Assembly (NCBI GenBank): GCA_030123585.1
Contig: CP126120.1
Span: forward strand, 1,529,254 to 1,593,253
DNA length: 64,000 bases
Reading direction: 5' to 3'
Source: Rhodanobacteraceae bacterium
GTDB taxonomy: Bacteria; Pseudomonadota; Gammaproteobacteria; Xanthomonadales; Rhodanobacteraceae
Part shown: positions 1 to 9,966 of the stretch, in pieces
Layout: each line of letters starts with the position of its first letter
Position numbering within the stretch: position 1 is the first letter of the stretch
The notes under the pieces: generated by a model
The model's input: only the letters and a program-made list of their open reading frames with translations
Database searches by the model: none
What the model was told of the DNA's origin: nothing
Made by a program: the position numbers and the translations under genes

Positions 1-3000
1 GCGGGCTTCGCGGGCTCCGGCCTGGCCGCAGGCGCAGCCGCACCGTCTACTGGGCGGCCTTCGGCCAGCGCGTTGAAGCGCTCGATCGCATTCACGGGCG
101 GCGCGACCGCGCGGCCCTGTTCGATGCGTGCGACCATGTCGTGCAGACGGTCGAAGGCACGCTCCAGCGAATCCACTTCGATCGGCGCCAGTTCACGCTT
201 GCGGTCGCCGACCTTCTCCAGCAGCGTTTCCATCGCATGCGCGAGGTCGCCGACCGCGGCGATGCCGACCACGCGCGCGCCGCCCTTCAGGGTGTGCAGG
301 TTGCGCTGCAGTCCGCGCACGCGCTCGACGTCGCCCGGCGCGTCGCGCAACGCCGCCATCAGGCTGTCGCTGGAATCCAGGAGTTCGTTGCCTTCCTCGG
401 TGAACAGGCCGACCAGCTCCGGATCCAGGCCCGGGATGTCGATCGGACCCTCCGGTTGCGGATCGTCCGGGAACGACGGCAGCGCCGCGGCGGCGATTTC
501 ACGCGCGGCGATGGCGCGCGCTGCGGCGATGCGTTCGGCTTCGGCCTTTTCGGCAGCAAGGCGCTCCTGCTCAGCCCGTTCGGCGGCGAGCCGTTCTTGT
601 TCGACACGCTCGGCAGCGAGGCGTTCCTGTTCCGCTTTTTCGGCCGCGATGCGTTCGGCTTCGGCCTGTTCGGCAGTGATCCGCTCGGCCTCGGCCTTTT
701 CGGTGGCGAGGCGCTCCTGCTCGGCGCGTTCCGCAGCGAGGCGTTCCTGTTCCGCTTTTTCGGCCGCGACGCGTTCGGCTTCGACCTGTTCGGCGGCGAT
801 CCGTTCGGCCTCGGCTTTTTCGGTGGCGAGGCGCTCCTGCTCGGCGCGTTCCGCAGCGAGGCGTTCCTGTTCCGCTTTTTCGGCCGCGACGCGTTCGGCT
901 TCGGCCTGTTCGGCGGCGATCCGTTCGGCCTCGGCTTTTGCGATGGCGAGGCGCTCTTGCTCGACGCGTTCCGCAGCAAGGCGTTCCTGCTCGGCGCGCT
1001 TGGCGTCAAGGCGCTGCTGCTCGGCCTGTTCCGCCGCGATGCGTTCCTGTTCCGCTTTTTCGACGGCGATGCGCTCGGCCTGCGCACGCGCGGCGAGCGC
1101 CTCGGCATCGTCTTCGGTGGGCAAAGTGGAAGCTGGCGCCAGACCGACGGCGGCGATGCCGTCGTCCACGTCTTCCTCGGCAAACCCGGAGGCGGCCGTT
1201 GCGGCGACATCCTCGGACGGCGTGCGCGGCGCGCCCAACGCCGCGGCTTCGGGCCAGCGGTCGCGCAGCGCCGCGAGGCGCTCGGTCAAGGCGGTGGTGT
1301 CCGGCACGTCCGGCACCGGCGCGTCGAATTGCGCCATCACGTGGTCGGTCATCGCCACCGCGTCGCGCATCGCGTCGCAGCCTTCGCGATCCAGCGGCAC
1401 CCCCGCGCTGTGCATGCGGCGGATCCAGACTTCCAGCGGTGCGAGCATGTCCGCCAGCGACCCGATGCCCACCATCGCGACCGCACCGTGCAGGGTGTGC
1501 ACCGCGCGCACCAATTCGTCGTCGACGCCGATGTCGTGATGCGCGTTGCGCGCGAGGTAATCGCGCATGCCTTGCAGATGCTGGCCGACCTCGGTGCGCA
1601 GGACGTCCAGCAGGATCGGGTCCACCAGCGGCAGGCCGGTGACCGGCGAGGTGATGACGTGTTCGGACACCGCGACCGGCGCCTCGGCGGCCGCGGCCGT
1701 TTCGGGTTCGGCCAGCGGCACCCAGCGGCGCACCTTGCGCGTGACCTTGCGGTAGCCTTCGGACAAGTCGGCGATCCGCGCGGATTCGCCCGCGGCGAGC
1801 TTGTCGGCGACCTGCATGATCGCGTCCAGCGGCGGATCCAGCACGACGGGCTGGCCCTGCAATCCCGCGTGCAGCCTGGGCAGGGTCGCGACGGCCGCGT
1901 CCACCACCTCCTGCACGTTGGCGTCCGGCGGGATGGTGCGATCGAGCACGCGGTTCAGCATGTTCTCGATCTTCCAGCTGAACTCGCCCAGCGCCATCGC
2001 GCCGACCAGACGGCCGGAGCCCTTCAGGGTGTGGAACGAGCGGCGCACGTTCTTGAGCGTGTCGAGGTCGTCGGGGTTGGCCTTCCAGGCCGGCAGGTTG
2101 ACGTTGATGTTGGCGATTTCCTCGCCCACCTCTTCGACGAAGACCTCGCGGATTTCCTCGTCGATGCCCGCCGCATCGTGGAACGCGGTATTGACCGGCA
2201 CGCCGGCGCCCTCGATCGGCTCCAGCACTTCCTCGTCAACTTCGACCCATTTGCCGGGACCGACGCCGGGCGTGGGGGTTTCCGCGGTCGGCGCCGGCGC
2301 GACCGGAATGTCGACCGCCAGCGGTACGCCCTTGCCGATGGGTTTCTCGCGGGCAACCACGGGTGGTGCCGGGACGGCGGCTTCCGCGGCCGGCGCGGAT
2401 TCGGCCGAAACGGACTCGGCGGGCGCGCTTGCGGCGCGCCGCCGCGGAACCGGCCAGTAGTGCAGGCGCTCCAGGCTGTGCTGGGCGGCGTCGAGAATGC
2501 GGTGGTCGCTGGAACTGGTGTCGCGCCCGATCTCGAGGTAGTACTCGACGCTGGCCATGGCGTCGGCCAGCGTGTCCATCTCGTCGACCGTCGGCACCCG
2601 GCGGTCGACGATCAATTCGTTGTCGATGTAACAGTCGATGCCGTCGACCAGTTCGGCCGGACGCTGCAGATTCAGGATCCGCAGTGCGCCTCCGACTTCG
2701 GCCATCAGCTTGGGCACGTCGGCGAGCCGCTGGTGCGACCACGCGGATTCGATGAACGCGGTCAGGGCGTCCTTGACCCTGGCGAGGTTGGCGCCGGCCT
2801 CGCGCATCAGCGCGCGCATGATCTTGCGCCCTTCGCTGAGCGGCAGCGCCTCGCCGGAGCCGTCGCCGGCGCCGAGGTGTTCGATGTGCTCGTCCAGCGA
2901 CGCGTCGACGTACAGCAGCGCGCTGGCGACGTCGAGGATGGTCTCGGGCGCGGCCTCGCGCTTGCCGTCGATCACCGCGGCGATCACCTTGCGCTGCTCG

Positions 3001-4241
3001 GCGATCATCTTCGCCGGCGCTTCCAGACCCAGCACGTCCAGGGTGTCGCCGACGCGGTGCAGGATCTCGACTTGCGGCGCCAGTTGCTGCGGATTGCGGT
3101 CGTCGCGGCGCAGGAAGATGTCGAGTCCTTCCTTGACCCGCAGCAGATCCTCGCGCACCGCCTTGGCCACGGTGTCCAGCAGCGCGCGGTTGCGGCCCGA
3201 CATCGCCGCGCGCGCGTGTTCCAGTTCGGCTTCCGACGGCACCATGCGGTCCAGCGCGAAGCACTGCGCGATGATGTCGGTGCGGCCCGGGCCGGGCGTC
3301 GCGTTGGCGACCGAGAACAGCAGGGTGCGCACCAGTTCGCGCGCATCCTCGTCGCCGCACACTTCCTCGCCCTGATCCTGCACACGGTGGATGGTGCGGT
3401 CGAGCTGGCCGAACTGCTGGCGCAGGCTTGCGAGATGATGGTCCAGGCGGCCCTGCTGCAGGGCTTCCAGCACGCCGCCGGCCACCCACCACAGGCGGCG
3501 CGCGGGCTCGGCGTGGCAAACCGCGCGCAACTCGTCCATGGCGTCGCGCATCTCGGCGAAATTCGGCTGCTTGCCCTGGGTCCAGGCCAGCAACTGCACC
3601 TGGAAACGCGTGCGGATCTGGGTGACGCGCTGGCGCAGGTCGGCGAACGGATACGCCACCCGCGCGCCCGCGGCGTCCGGCGGCAGCGGCCGGTCGATGT
3701 CGGGATGGAACAGCACGCGCGGATCGAGCGCTTCCACGCCGCGCGCGTCGCGCAGTTCGTTGAGCAGCGGAAGGAGGACGATGGAAATATCCTTGTGGCT
3801 GCTTTCGATCAGGTCGAGGTAATCCGGCAACTGCACCAGGCCGCGCATCAGCGCGCCCAGCGCCACGTCGCGGTCGCCGACCTTGCCTTCCGGCACGGCT
3901 TCGGCCAGTTGCTCCATTTCCCCGGCAAGTTCGGCCGCGCCGTACAACTCGACCATGCGCAAGGTGCCGAGCACCTGGTGCAGCAGGCCTGCGCAGCTTT
4001 GCATCAGGCGCGTGTCTTCGGTGTCTTCCGCGTAGGCTTCGAGCGACTGGCGGGCCTCCGACAGGAGTTCGTCGATTTGCGGTTTGACCCAACCGAGGGT
4101 CGAGAAATCGAGATGTTCTTCGAGTCGCATCGTCGGCTTCCGCGCAGCGCCTTCCGCTTCCTGCACCATCGTTGCGGGCGCGACCGAAGCCACGCCGGTT
4201 TCGCCGGTCGCCGTGGACATCATCTCGTCACCCGCGGTCAT
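1..4241 (-). CDS. chpA: ChpA/PilL hybrid chemosensory histidine kinase, N-terminal part (gene continues beyond left edge)
   Basis: Kinase of the Pil-Chp system that controls type IV pilus twitching. The minus frame is open from an ATG at 4241 (16 bases after the pilJ stop) to the window edge, giving 1413 residues; the P. aeruginosa protein is about 2470, so the kinase, CheW and receiver parts should lie outside. Phosphotransfer (Hpt) motifs of the form HTLKG or HTLHG are visible at His737, His915 and His1316, and a degenerate one lies near His88. A Pro/Ala-rich linker around residues 610-680 precedes the His737 domain. Residues about 1053-1242 are a charged helical decapeptide repeat. Several large open frames on the opposite strand are GC-driven shadows. 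The identification is firm; only the missing C-terminus limits it. Confidence 0.95.
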   Translation of the reverse strand, partial: MTAGDEMMSTATGETGVASVAPATMVQEAEGAARKPTMRLEEHLDFSTLGWVKPQIDELLSEARQSLEAYAEDTEDTRLMQSCAGLLHQVLGTLRMVELYGAAELAGEMEQLAEAVPEGKVGDRDVALGALMRGLVQLPDYLDLIESSHKDISIVLLPLLNELRDARGVEALDPRVLFHPDIDRPLPPDAAGARVAYPFADLRQRVTQIRTRFQVQLLAWTQGKQPNFAEMRDAMDELRAVCHAEPARRLWWVAGGVLEALQQGRLDHHLASLRQQFGQLDRTIHRVQDQGEEVCGDEDARELVRTLLFSVANATPGPGRTDIIAQCFALDRMVPSEAELEHARAAMSGRNRALLDTVAKAVREDLLRVKEGLDIFLRRDDRNPQQLAPQVEILHRVGDTLDVLGLEAPAKMIAEQRKVIAAVIDGKREAAPETILDVASALLYVDASLDEHIEHLGAGDGSGEALPLSEGRKIMRALMREAGANLARVKDALTAFIESAWSHQRLADVPKLMAEVGGALRILNLQRPAELVDGIDCYIDNELIVDRRVPTVDEMDTLADAMASVEYYLEIGRDTSSSDHRILDAAQHSLERLHYWPVPRRRAASAPAESVSAESAPAAEAAVPAPPVVAREKPIGKGVPLAVDIPVAPAPTAETPTPGVGPGKWVEVDEEVLEPIEGAGVPVNTAFHDAAGIDEEIREVFVEEVGEEIANINVNLPAWKANPDDLDTLKNVRRSFHTLKGSGRLVGAMALGEFSWKIENMLNRVLDRTIPPDANVQEVVDAAVATLPRLHAGLQGQPVVLDPPLDAIMQVADKLAAGESARIADLSEGYRKVTRKVRRWVPLAEPETAAAAEAPVAVSEHVITSPVTGLPLVDPILLDVLRTEVGQHLQGMRDYLARNAHHDIGVDDELVRAVHTLHGAVAMVGIGSLADMLAPLEVWIRRMHSAGVPLDREGCDAMRDAVAMTDHVMAQFDAPVPDVPDTTALTERLAALRDRWPEAAALGAPRTPSEDVAATAASGFAEEDVDDGIAAVGLAPASTLPTEDDAEALAARAQAERIAVEKAEQERIAAEQAEQQRLDAKRAEQERLAAERVEQERLAIAKAEAERIAAEQAEAERVAAEKAEQERLAAERAEQERLATEKAEAERIAAEQVEAERVAAEKAEQERLAAERAEQERLATEKAEAERITAEQAEAERIAAEKAEQERLAAERVEQERLAAERAEQERLAAEKAEAERIAAARAIAAREIAAAALPSFPDDPQPEGPIDIPGLDPELVGLFTEEGNELLDSSDSLMAALRDAPGDVERVRGLQRNLHTLKGGARVVGIAAVGDLAHAMETLLEKVGDRKRELAPIEVDSLERAFDRLHDMVARIEQGRAVAPPVNAIERFNALAEGRPVDGAAAPAARPEPAKP
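516..1085 (-). repeat. 19 tandem 30-bp (decapeptide) repeats inside chpA
   Basis: The encoded protein here is 19 consecutive decapeptides of the pattern (A/V)E(Q/A)ER(L/I/V)A(A/T)E(K/R/Q). Four decapeptides form a 120-bp higher-order unit that is nearly identical in consecutive copies around 660-900. The sequence should form a long charged alpha-helix resembling the TolA stalk, separating the Hpt domains centred on His915 and His1316. Confidence 0.93.
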
Positions 4242-4256
4242 GGACAGTGGTACCGC

Positions 4257-6257
4257 TTATGCCGGCAGCTTGAAGTCGGCCACCGAACGACGCAGCTCCT
4301 GCGCGAGCTGCGCGAGGTTGCCGATCGATTCCGCGGTCTGGTTCGCGCCCACCGAAGTCTGCGCGGTGATCTGCTGGATCGAGCTCATCGTCGAACTGAT
4401 GTTGGTGGCCGCCGCGGACTGCTGCTTGGCCGCGCTGGAAATGCCCTGAATCAGTCCGGCGAGATTGTTCGACACCTTTTCGATTTCGCCCAGCGCGGTA
4501 CCGGCGTCCTCGGCCAGCCGCGCGCCGTTGACCACCTGCGTGGTGGTCTGCTCCATGGAACTGACCGCCTCGTTGGTGTCCGATTGAATGGTCTGCACCA
4601 GCGTCTCGATACGCTTGGTGGCACCGGTGGCGCGTTCGGCCAATCGCTGCACCTCGTCCGCGACCACCGCGAAACCGCGGCCCGCCTCGCCGGCCGAGGC
4701 CGCCTGAATGGCCGCGTTCAAGGCCAGAATGTTGGTCTGCTCGGCGATGTCGTTGATGAGCTCCACGATCGAGCCGATTTCCTGCGAGGACTCGCCGAGG
4801 CGCTTGATGCGTTTCGACGTCTCCTGGATCTGCTCGCGGATCGAGTCCATGCCGCTGATCGTCTGGCGCACGATCTGCGCGCCGTTCGACGCGATCTGCA
4901 CCGAACGCTGCGCCACTTCCGCGCTGTCGGCGGAATTGCGCGACACCTGGTCGATGGACACCGCCATCTCGTTGATCTTGGCCGACGCCGAGGTGATCTG
5001 TTCGGCCTGCTGGTTGGCCGCGTCCGCGAGGTTCTTGGCGGTGGCCTGGGTTTCCTGCGCGGCCGACGATACCCGCACCGCGGTCTCGTTGATCGTGGTC
5101 ACGAGGGACCGCAGCGCCTCGACCGCGAAGTTCACGGAGTCCGCGATCGCGCCGGTGATGTCCTCGGTCACGGTCGCCTTCACCGTCAGGTCGCCTTCCG
5201 CGAGCGTGCCCATTTCATCCAGCAAGCGCATGATGGCCTGCTGGTTGCGTTCGTTGAGGCTGCGGCTTTCGGCCGAACGCTTGCGCTCGGTGCGGATGAA
5301 GTTGAGCGCCAGGAACACCGCCAGCACCGCCGCGGCGACGGCGCCCAGGAGGCCCCACCACACGTTCGGGAACGGCCGGGTCTGCGGCAACTTGCCGAGC
5401 GCGGTGGACACGCCGTTGGCCCTCAGCAGCACGTCCTGCGAGTCGACCGAGGCCTGGGTCGCGGCGTTCTTCACCGTCACCAGCGTGGGCGCGGCCGCGA
5501 TCACCTTCTGCACCGGCGCTTCCAGGCCCGACCAGGATTTCTGCACGCCCGCGAGAATCCGCTCCGCCTCGCCGGAGGAACCGTCGGCGAGCTGCTTCAG
5601 GGTCGCACCGTAGTTGGTGGAGTCGAGCGCGAGACCGTTGGCCGCCGACGCGGAATCCGCGCCGCCCTGCAACACGTCGCCCACGCGGCGGATCAGGCGG
5701 TCGCCCGACACCATCAGTTGCGAAGCCGTGTAGATCTGCGAGGATGATCCCTTGGATTGCAGGATGTTGATGACCTGGTTGATCTTGGAGTTGAGGTCGG
5801 GCATCTGCTGGTTGAAGGTGGCCGCCTGCGAAGCCGAGTCCAGCACCGCGTCCCTGTTGGCGTCGATCTTGCCGAGGTCGGCGGAGAGCTGGTTCCACGA
5901 TTTCGTGAGGGCGGCCACCGGCTCGCGCACGCCGATCGCGTCGCCGTACGCCGGCAGACCGGTCGCGGAATCGCCCTGGTTCAGGTGCTGCACCGCCGCG
6001 GCGATGGCCGCGCGGGTGCTGGCCAATTCCTTGAAGGCGTCGATGTTGCCGTTGGCGGCCTGCAAGGCGAAGTTGGCGACCTGCTGCGAGTTCACCTGGA
6101 TCTGGGTGGTGAGCTGCGCCGCCGACCGGTCCTGGCTGTCGTGCCGGTTCAACAGGAAAAAGTCCGCGCCAGCGAGGATGATCGCCGCCAGCAGGAACAG
6201 GATCAGCCAGGTCTGCAGGGACGCACGCTGGCGTGCCGCACCGGAATTCGCGCTCAT
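4257..6257 (-). CDS. pilJ: PilJ, twitching motility methyl-accepting chemotaxis protein
   Basis: Membrane chemoreceptor of the Pil-Chp array, 666 residues from ATG 6257. The open frame extends to a GTG three codons upstream, but the AGGTGG motif is correctly spaced for the ATG. There is a transmembrane helix near residues 15-36, a long periplasmic region (the PilJ type IV pili sensor repeats), a second helix near 310-330, a HAMP region, and a methyl-accepting signalling hairpin with the conserved tip around [15 protein letters not shown]. The C-terminus lacks an obvious CheR/CheB pentapeptide. It lies between pilI and chpA in the canonical order. No pilK methyltransferase follows; chpA starts directly. 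Confidence 0.96.
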   Translation of the reverse strand: MSANSGAARQRASLQTWLILFLLAAIILAGADFFLLNRHDSQDRSAAQLTTQIQVNSQQVANFALQAANGNIDAFKELASTRAAIAAAVQHLNQGDSATGLPAYGDAIGVREPVAALTKSWNQLSADLGKIDANRDAVLDSASQAATFNQQMPDLNSKINQVINILQSKGSSSQIYTASQLMVSGDRLIRRVGDVLQGGADSASAANGLALDSTNYGATLKQLADGSSGEAERILAGVQKSWSGLEAPVQKVIAAAPTLVTVKNAATQASVDSQDVLLRANGVSTALGKLPQTRPFPNVWWGLLGAVAAAVLAVFLALNFIRTERKRSAESRSLNERNQQAIMRLLDEMGTLAEGDLTVKATVTEDITGAIADSVNFAVEALRSLVTTINETAVRVSSAAQETQATAKNLADAANQQAEQITSASAKINEMAVSIDQVSRNSADSAEVAQRSVQIASNGAQIVRQTISGMDSIREQIQETSKRIKRLGESSQEIGSIVELINDIAEQTNILALNAAIQAASAGEAGRGFAVVADEVQRLAERATGATKRIETLVQTIQSDTNEAVSSMEQTTTQVVNGARLAEDAGTALGEIEKVSNNLAGLIQGISSAAKQQSAAATNISSTMSSIQQITAQTSVGANQTAESIGNLAQLAQELRRSVADFKLPA

Positions 6258-6411
6258 GATTGCCACCTCATTGCCATGTCTGTCGTATGCACAGTCGATT
6301 CGGAGCGGCTGCTGTTGGAAGCCTTGTCAAGGCTGACCGTTCTGGTATTCATCGTCTGCAACCCCTCCAATACCCCAAAGCACCCAAACGCGATCGGGAT
6401 CGATCGCACCC

Positions 6412-7032
6412 CTAGATTGCCGCGTGCTGGAACTCCGGCGTGTGCGTCAACTCCACCATGCTGAAGCGGCCCAGCCGGACGGATCCCGTGGTCACGTTCT
6501 CGGTGACGAAGCGCGCCAGCCTGGCATCGGCCTCGCCCTCGGCGCCCACGCGATCGGCATCGGTCAGGTTGCGCTGGCCCAGCAACTCGTCGATCAGCAG
6601 GCCCACGTTGCCGCCGCTCTGTTTCACCACCAGCACGCGCGCGCGGCCGGTGACGTGGGTGCGCTGCTCGAACAGGAACTGCTTCAGGTCCACCATCGCG
6701 ATCAGGTTGCCGCGCACATTGGCGACCCCGAGCAACCACGGGCGGGTGGACGGAATGCTGGTGACCGGCGGCGGCGACATCAGGATTTCGCTGATTTCGT
6801 CGATGCCGCTGACGAAGTGGTGTTCGCCGACCCGGAAGCCGATGGCGCGCCACAGGCCGGGCGCCTCGATCTGCTCCGGCACGCCGGGATCGTGCGCGAG
6901 GCTGCGGCGCTCGTAGTCGGCCAGCAGCACGTACGCGCCCGCGGGCTGCACCACGCCGGCGCTCTCCGCGACCGGCTGCTGCCGGGCTTCGTCGCCGCGG
7001 TGGTGCCTGTCGTGGGAGCGCTTCTTGCTCAT
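6412..7032 (-). CDS. pilI: PilI, CheW-like adaptor
   Basis: A CheW-domain coupling protein of 206 residues that links PilJ to ChpA. The CheW fold covers about residues 60-200, with the typical strand pattern and the GVANVRGNLIAMVDL segment. About 50 polar residues precede it, a little more than in the P. aeruginosa protein. The start ATG lies seven bases after the pilH stop, so the two genes are probably co-translated. A 154-bp gap separates it from pilJ, the only substantial gap in the operon. Confidence 0.94.
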   Translation of the reverse strand: MSKKRSHDRHHRGDEARQQPVAESAGVVQPAGAYVLLADYERRSLAHDPGVPEQIEAPGLWRAIGFRVGEHHFVSGIDEISEILMSPPPVTSIPSTRPWLLGVANVRGNLIAMVDLKQFLFEQRTHVTGRARVLVVKQSGGNVGLLIDELLGQRNLTDADRVGAEGEADARLARFVTENVTTGSVRLGRFSMVELTHTPEFQHAAI

Positions 7033-7038
7033 GGGCGG

Positions 7039-7410
7039 TCAGGCCTGCGCGGCAAGGTGTTTGGCGACGTTGGCCACGAGGTCCTTCTCGCTGACCGGCT
7101 TGACCAGCACGTCCTTGGCGCCCTGGCGCATGCCCCACATGCGGTCGGTCTCCATGTTCTTGGTGGTGACGATCACCACCGGGATGGCGCTGGTCTGCGG
7201 ATCCTTGGTGAGGCTGCGGGTGGCCTGGAAACCGTTCATGCCCGGCATGATCACGTCCATCAGCACCAGGTCGGGCTTGTCTTTCTGGGCCGCGGCGATG
7301 CCCGCCTCGGCGCTCGCGACCGCGGTGACCTTGTGGCCCGCCCGCTCCAGCGCGCCGGAAAAAATCTTCACGTCGGTGGGCGAGTCGTCGATGATGAGGA
7401 TGTGTGCCAT
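7039..7410 (-). CDS. pilH: PilH, single-domain response regulator
   Basis: A stand-alone CheY-like receiver of 123 residues, phosphorylated by ChpA; in the known system PilH is linked to pilus retraction through PilT. It has the acidic pair in LIIDDSPTD, the phospho-acceptor Asp in LVLMDVIMPGMNG, the conserved Thr/Ser in VIVTTKN, and Lys in VLVKPVSE. The position after pilG and before pilI is canonical. Confidence 0.96.
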   Translation of the reverse strand: MAHILIIDDSPTDVKIFSGALERAGHKVTAVASAEAGIAAAQKDKPDLVLMDVIMPGMNGFQATRSLTKDPQTSAIPVVIVTTKNMETDRMWGMRQGAKDVLVKPVSEKDLVANVAKHLAAQA

Positions 7411-7448
7411 TGCCTGGATTCCCCTGCGCTTCGGCTGCGCGGCGTGCG

Positions 7449-7853
7449 TTATTTGACGGTCGCGACGTGCTGCCGGATGGCGTCCAGCAATTCGTCGCGG
7501 GTGAAGGGTTTGGTGAGGTACTGCTCGGACCCCACGATGCGCCCGCGCGCCTTGTCGAACAGGCCGTCCTTGGAGGACAGCATGATCACCGGTGTCGAGC
7601 GGAACGTGTGGTTGTTCTTGATCAGCGCGCAGGTCTGATAGCCGTCGAGGCGCGGCATCATGATGTCCACGAAGATGATGTCGGGACGCAGATCGGAAAT
7701 CTTGGCCAGCGCCTCGAAGCCGTCGACCGCGGTCAGCACCTCGGCGCCCTCTTTCTTCAGCAGGGTTTCGGCGGTGCGGCGGATGGTTTTCGAGTCGTCG
7801 ATGACCATGACCTTGAGTCCGGCCAGGCCGTCGTGGTTCGCGTTGTCATTCAC
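7449..7853 (-). CDS. pilG: PilG, single-domain response regulator
   Basis: First gene of the Pil-Chp operon. It is a CheY-like receiver that in the known system promotes pilus extension and cAMP production. The acidic pair is in VMVIDDSKT, the phospho-acceptor Asp in IIFVDIMMPRLDG, and the conserved Lys in YLTKPFTRD. The open frame extends to 7910, but a GTG at 7853 gives 134 residues, matching the family length (about 135). The extra N-terminal stretch encodes a Pro-rich, non-conserved sequence. A Clp/CRP-like palindrome lies about 70-85 bases upstream. Confidence 0.95.
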   Translation of the reverse strand: MNDNANHDGLAGLKVMVIDDSKTIRRTAETLLKKEGAEVLTAVDGFEALAKISDLRPDIIFVDIMMPRLDGYQTCALIKNNHTFRSTPVIMLSSKDGLFDKARGRIVGSEQYLTKPFTRDELLDAIRQHVATVK

Positions 7854-7923
7854 GGTCAGGAGTCCACCCCTTGGAGGAGGCGGTGAGAATCCATGCAACA
7901 TGGATGCCACACCGCTGAGGTTG

Positions 7924-7939
7924 TGTGACGGCCGTCACG
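7924..7939. promoter_or_regulatory. Clp/CRP-type dyad between pilG and gshB
   Basis: The 14-bp perfect palindrome GTGACGGCCGTCAC lies inside TGTGA-N6-TCACG, one base from the CRP/Clp consensus. It is in the 201-bp divergent gap between pilG and gshB, 71 bases upstream of the pilG GTG. No convincing -10 element could be placed relative to it in either direction. Confidence 0.55.
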
Positions 7940-8054
7940 TCAATTCCCGATACGTCCCTCGATCCGTCCCCCTGAAGACGGATTCCGGATGCCATCCCCG
8001 GCAAGATCGACCGCTTGTGCCAAGATACACCATGCCAACGTTCGTGGAAGCCTC

Positions 8055-9026
8055 ATGATCCAAACCGTCGCCGTGCTGATGGACCCCATCGGCGCCATCC
8101 ATCCGGAAAAGGACACCACCCTCGCCCTGCTGCTGGAAGCGCAACGGCGCGGCCACGCCTTGCGCTACATGCAGCAGGATGACCTTGCGGTCCGCGACGG
8201 CGTGGCGTGGGCGCGGCTGGCGCCGCTGGAAGTCCGCGACGACACCCGCGACTGGTTCACGCTGGGCGAAGCGCGCTGGCAACCGCTCGCGGACGGCATC
8301 GACCTGGTGCTGGCGCGCAAGGATCCGCCGTTCGACACGCAATTCCTGCACGACACGCTGGTGCTGGACCTCGCCGCACACGCGGGCGTGCGCGTGGTCA
8401 ACAACCCGCAGGCCCTGCGCGATTTCAACGAGAAAGTCGCCGCGCAATGGTTCCCGCAATGCTGCACGCCGGCACTGGTCGCGCGCGACCGCGGCGAGCT
8501 GCGCCGCTTCGCGCGCGAACACGGCAGGATCGTGCTGAAACCGCTGGACGGCATGGCCGGGCGCGGCGTGTTCCTGTCCGCCGGCGACGATCCCAACCTC
8601 AATTCCATCCTGGAGACCCTCGCGGGCAGCGACGAACGCTTCGTGATGGCGCAGCGCTACATCCCCGAGATCGTCAAGGGCGACAAGCGCATCCTCGTGG
8701 TCGACGGCGAACCCGTGCCGTATGCGCTGGCGCGGATTCCGCAGGGCACCGACTTCCGCGGCAACCTCGCCGCCGGCGGCAAGGGCATGGGGCAGCCCTT
8801 GTCCGAACGTGACCGCTGGGTCGCGCACGAGGTGGGCCCGGCACTGAAGCGTCGCGGCATCGTGCTGGCCGGCCTCGACGTGATCGGCGATTACCTCACC
8901 GAGGTCAACGTCACCTCGCCCACCTGCGCGCGCGAACTCGACGCGCAGTTCGGCTTGAACATTGCGGGCATGGTGTTTGACGCGATCGAGGCCGGGGCTC
9001 GGGACTCGGGACTTGCAACGCCGTGA
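8055..9026 (+). CDS. gshB: Glutathione synthetase
   Basis: ATP-grasp ligase joining gamma-glutamylcysteine and glycine, the second step of glutathione synthesis, in the cytoplasm. It has 323 residues from ATG 8055 (preceded by GGAAG), against about 316 in the family. The substrate-binding domain begins IQTVAVLMDPI. Visible ATP-grasp signatures include the KPLDGMAGRGVF glycine-rich loop and the closing metal/ATP-binding segment with DVIGDYLTEVNVTSPT. It starts a plus-strand cluster with tonB, yqgE, ruvX and pyrB, the same neighbourhood as beside pilG in Pseudomonas. Confidence 0.97.
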   Translation: MIQTVAVLMDPIGAIHPEKDTTLALLLEAQRRGHALRYMQQDDLAVRDGVAWARLAPLEVRDDTRDWFTLGEARWQPLADGIDLVLARKDPPFDTQFLHDTLVLDLAAHAGVRVVNNPQALRDFNEKVAAQWFPQCCTPALVARDRGELRRFAREHGRIVLKPLDGMAGRGVFLSAGDDPNLNSILETLAGSDERFVMAQRYIPEIVKGDKRILVVDGEPVPYALARIPQGTDFRGNLAAGGKGMGQPLSERDRWVAHEVGPALKRRGIVLAGLDVIGDYLTEVNVTSPTCARELDAQFGLNIAGMVFDAIEAGARDSGLATP

Positions 9027-9027
9027 C

Positions 9028-9936
9028 ATGAACGCAGTCGCCTCATCCACGTTTCATCCTGCGACCAGCACCGACCGCATCGGCGTCGCGCTGCTGTTCT
9101 CGATCATGCTGCACGCAATCGTGATCCTCGGCATCGGCTTCCGCTTCGCCAAGCCCGCACCCAGCCTGCCGACGCTGGACGTCACCCTCATCAACACGGC
9201 CAACGACGAGACGCCCAACAAGGCCGACTTCCTGGCCCAGGCCAACAACGCCGGCGGCGGCGACAGCGCCAGGGCGCACCGGCCGGGCGCGCCCTTCTCG
9301 GGACCGCTGCCGGTCACCGATGCGGGCATCGCACCGAAACCCCTGATGCCCGCCGCGCCCGCGCAACAAACCGAGAGCGGCCCGCACATCCTCACCACCA
9401 CCGGACGCACGGACACCCGAATCGCGAGCCAGCGCGACACCCGCAACGAGCCGGTCCCGGACCAACGGGTGGCATCCATCCCGGTGCCGCAGCGCCTCGA
9501 AATGGCGCGGCTCGCGCAGGAGGTCCGGCAGGAACAGGAAGCCTACGCGCACCGTCCGCGCCGCAAGTACGTCTCGGCGAACACCCGCAGCGTCGCCGAT
9601 GCCGCCTACCAGGTGGCGTGGGTGCATCGCATCGAACGGATAGGCAATCTCAATTACCCCGACGCCGCGCGCCTGCAACACCTGCATGGCGAGTTGATCC
9701 TGACGGTGGTGCTGGCGCCGGACGGCCGCGTGCGCGACGTCACGGTGAACCGCAGTTCGGGACACCGCGTGCTCGACGACGCCGCGGTCCGCATCGTGCA
9801 CCTTGCCGCGCCGTTCCCGCCAATCCCGCGCGAGAAGGACGCCAACGGCCACCGCATCACCGAACTTGCGATCACGCGCACCTGGCAGTTCCTGCCGGGC
9901 AACCATCTCGCGACGCGCGGCACTGAATCACGGTGA
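9028..9936 (+). CDS. Energy transducer TonB-like protein
   Basis: A TonB-type protein of 302 residues that would link the inner-membrane proton motive force to outer-membrane receptors. A single N-terminal membrane helix (about residues 18-38, with the functional-type SxxxH spacing in SIMLHAIVIL) is followed by a polar linker and a C-terminal TonB domain (about 205-295: RIGNLNYPDAAR, GELILTVVLAPDGRV, then LDDAAVRIVHLAAPFPPIP). The start ATG is one base after the gshB stop, so translational coupling is likely; the ribosome site is weak. Equivalent to P. aeruginosa tonB3, which is needed for twitching, but that role here is inferred. Confidence 0.9.
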   Translation: MNAVASSTFHPATSTDRIGVALLFSIMLHAIVILGIGFRFAKPAPSLPTLDVTLINTANDETPNKADFLAQANNAGGGDSARAHRPGAPFSGPLPVTDAGIAPKPLMPAAPAQQTESGPHILTTTGRTDTRIASQRDTRNEPVPDQRVASIPVPQRLEMARLAQEVRQEQEAYAHRPRRKYVSANTRSVADAAYQVAWVHRIERIGNLNYPDAARLQHLHGELILTVVLAPDGRVRDVTVNRSSGHRVLDDAAVRIVHLAAPFPPIPREKDANGHRITELAITRTWQFLPGNHLATRGTESR

Positions 9937-9966
9937 GCCGCGAGGCGGCGGCGTACAATAGCGCGC

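Noticed and set aside
516..1085. CRISPR-like or minisatellite array
   Set aside because: The repeats are contiguous with no spacers, in a multiple of three, and encode a regular decapeptide in the chpA frame.
141..5747. A giant 1868-codon plus-strand open frame
   Set aside because: It is antisense to chpA and pilJ, is extremely rich in Arg/His/Gly, and exists because GC-rich codons suppress stops. The minus frame encodes recognised proteins.
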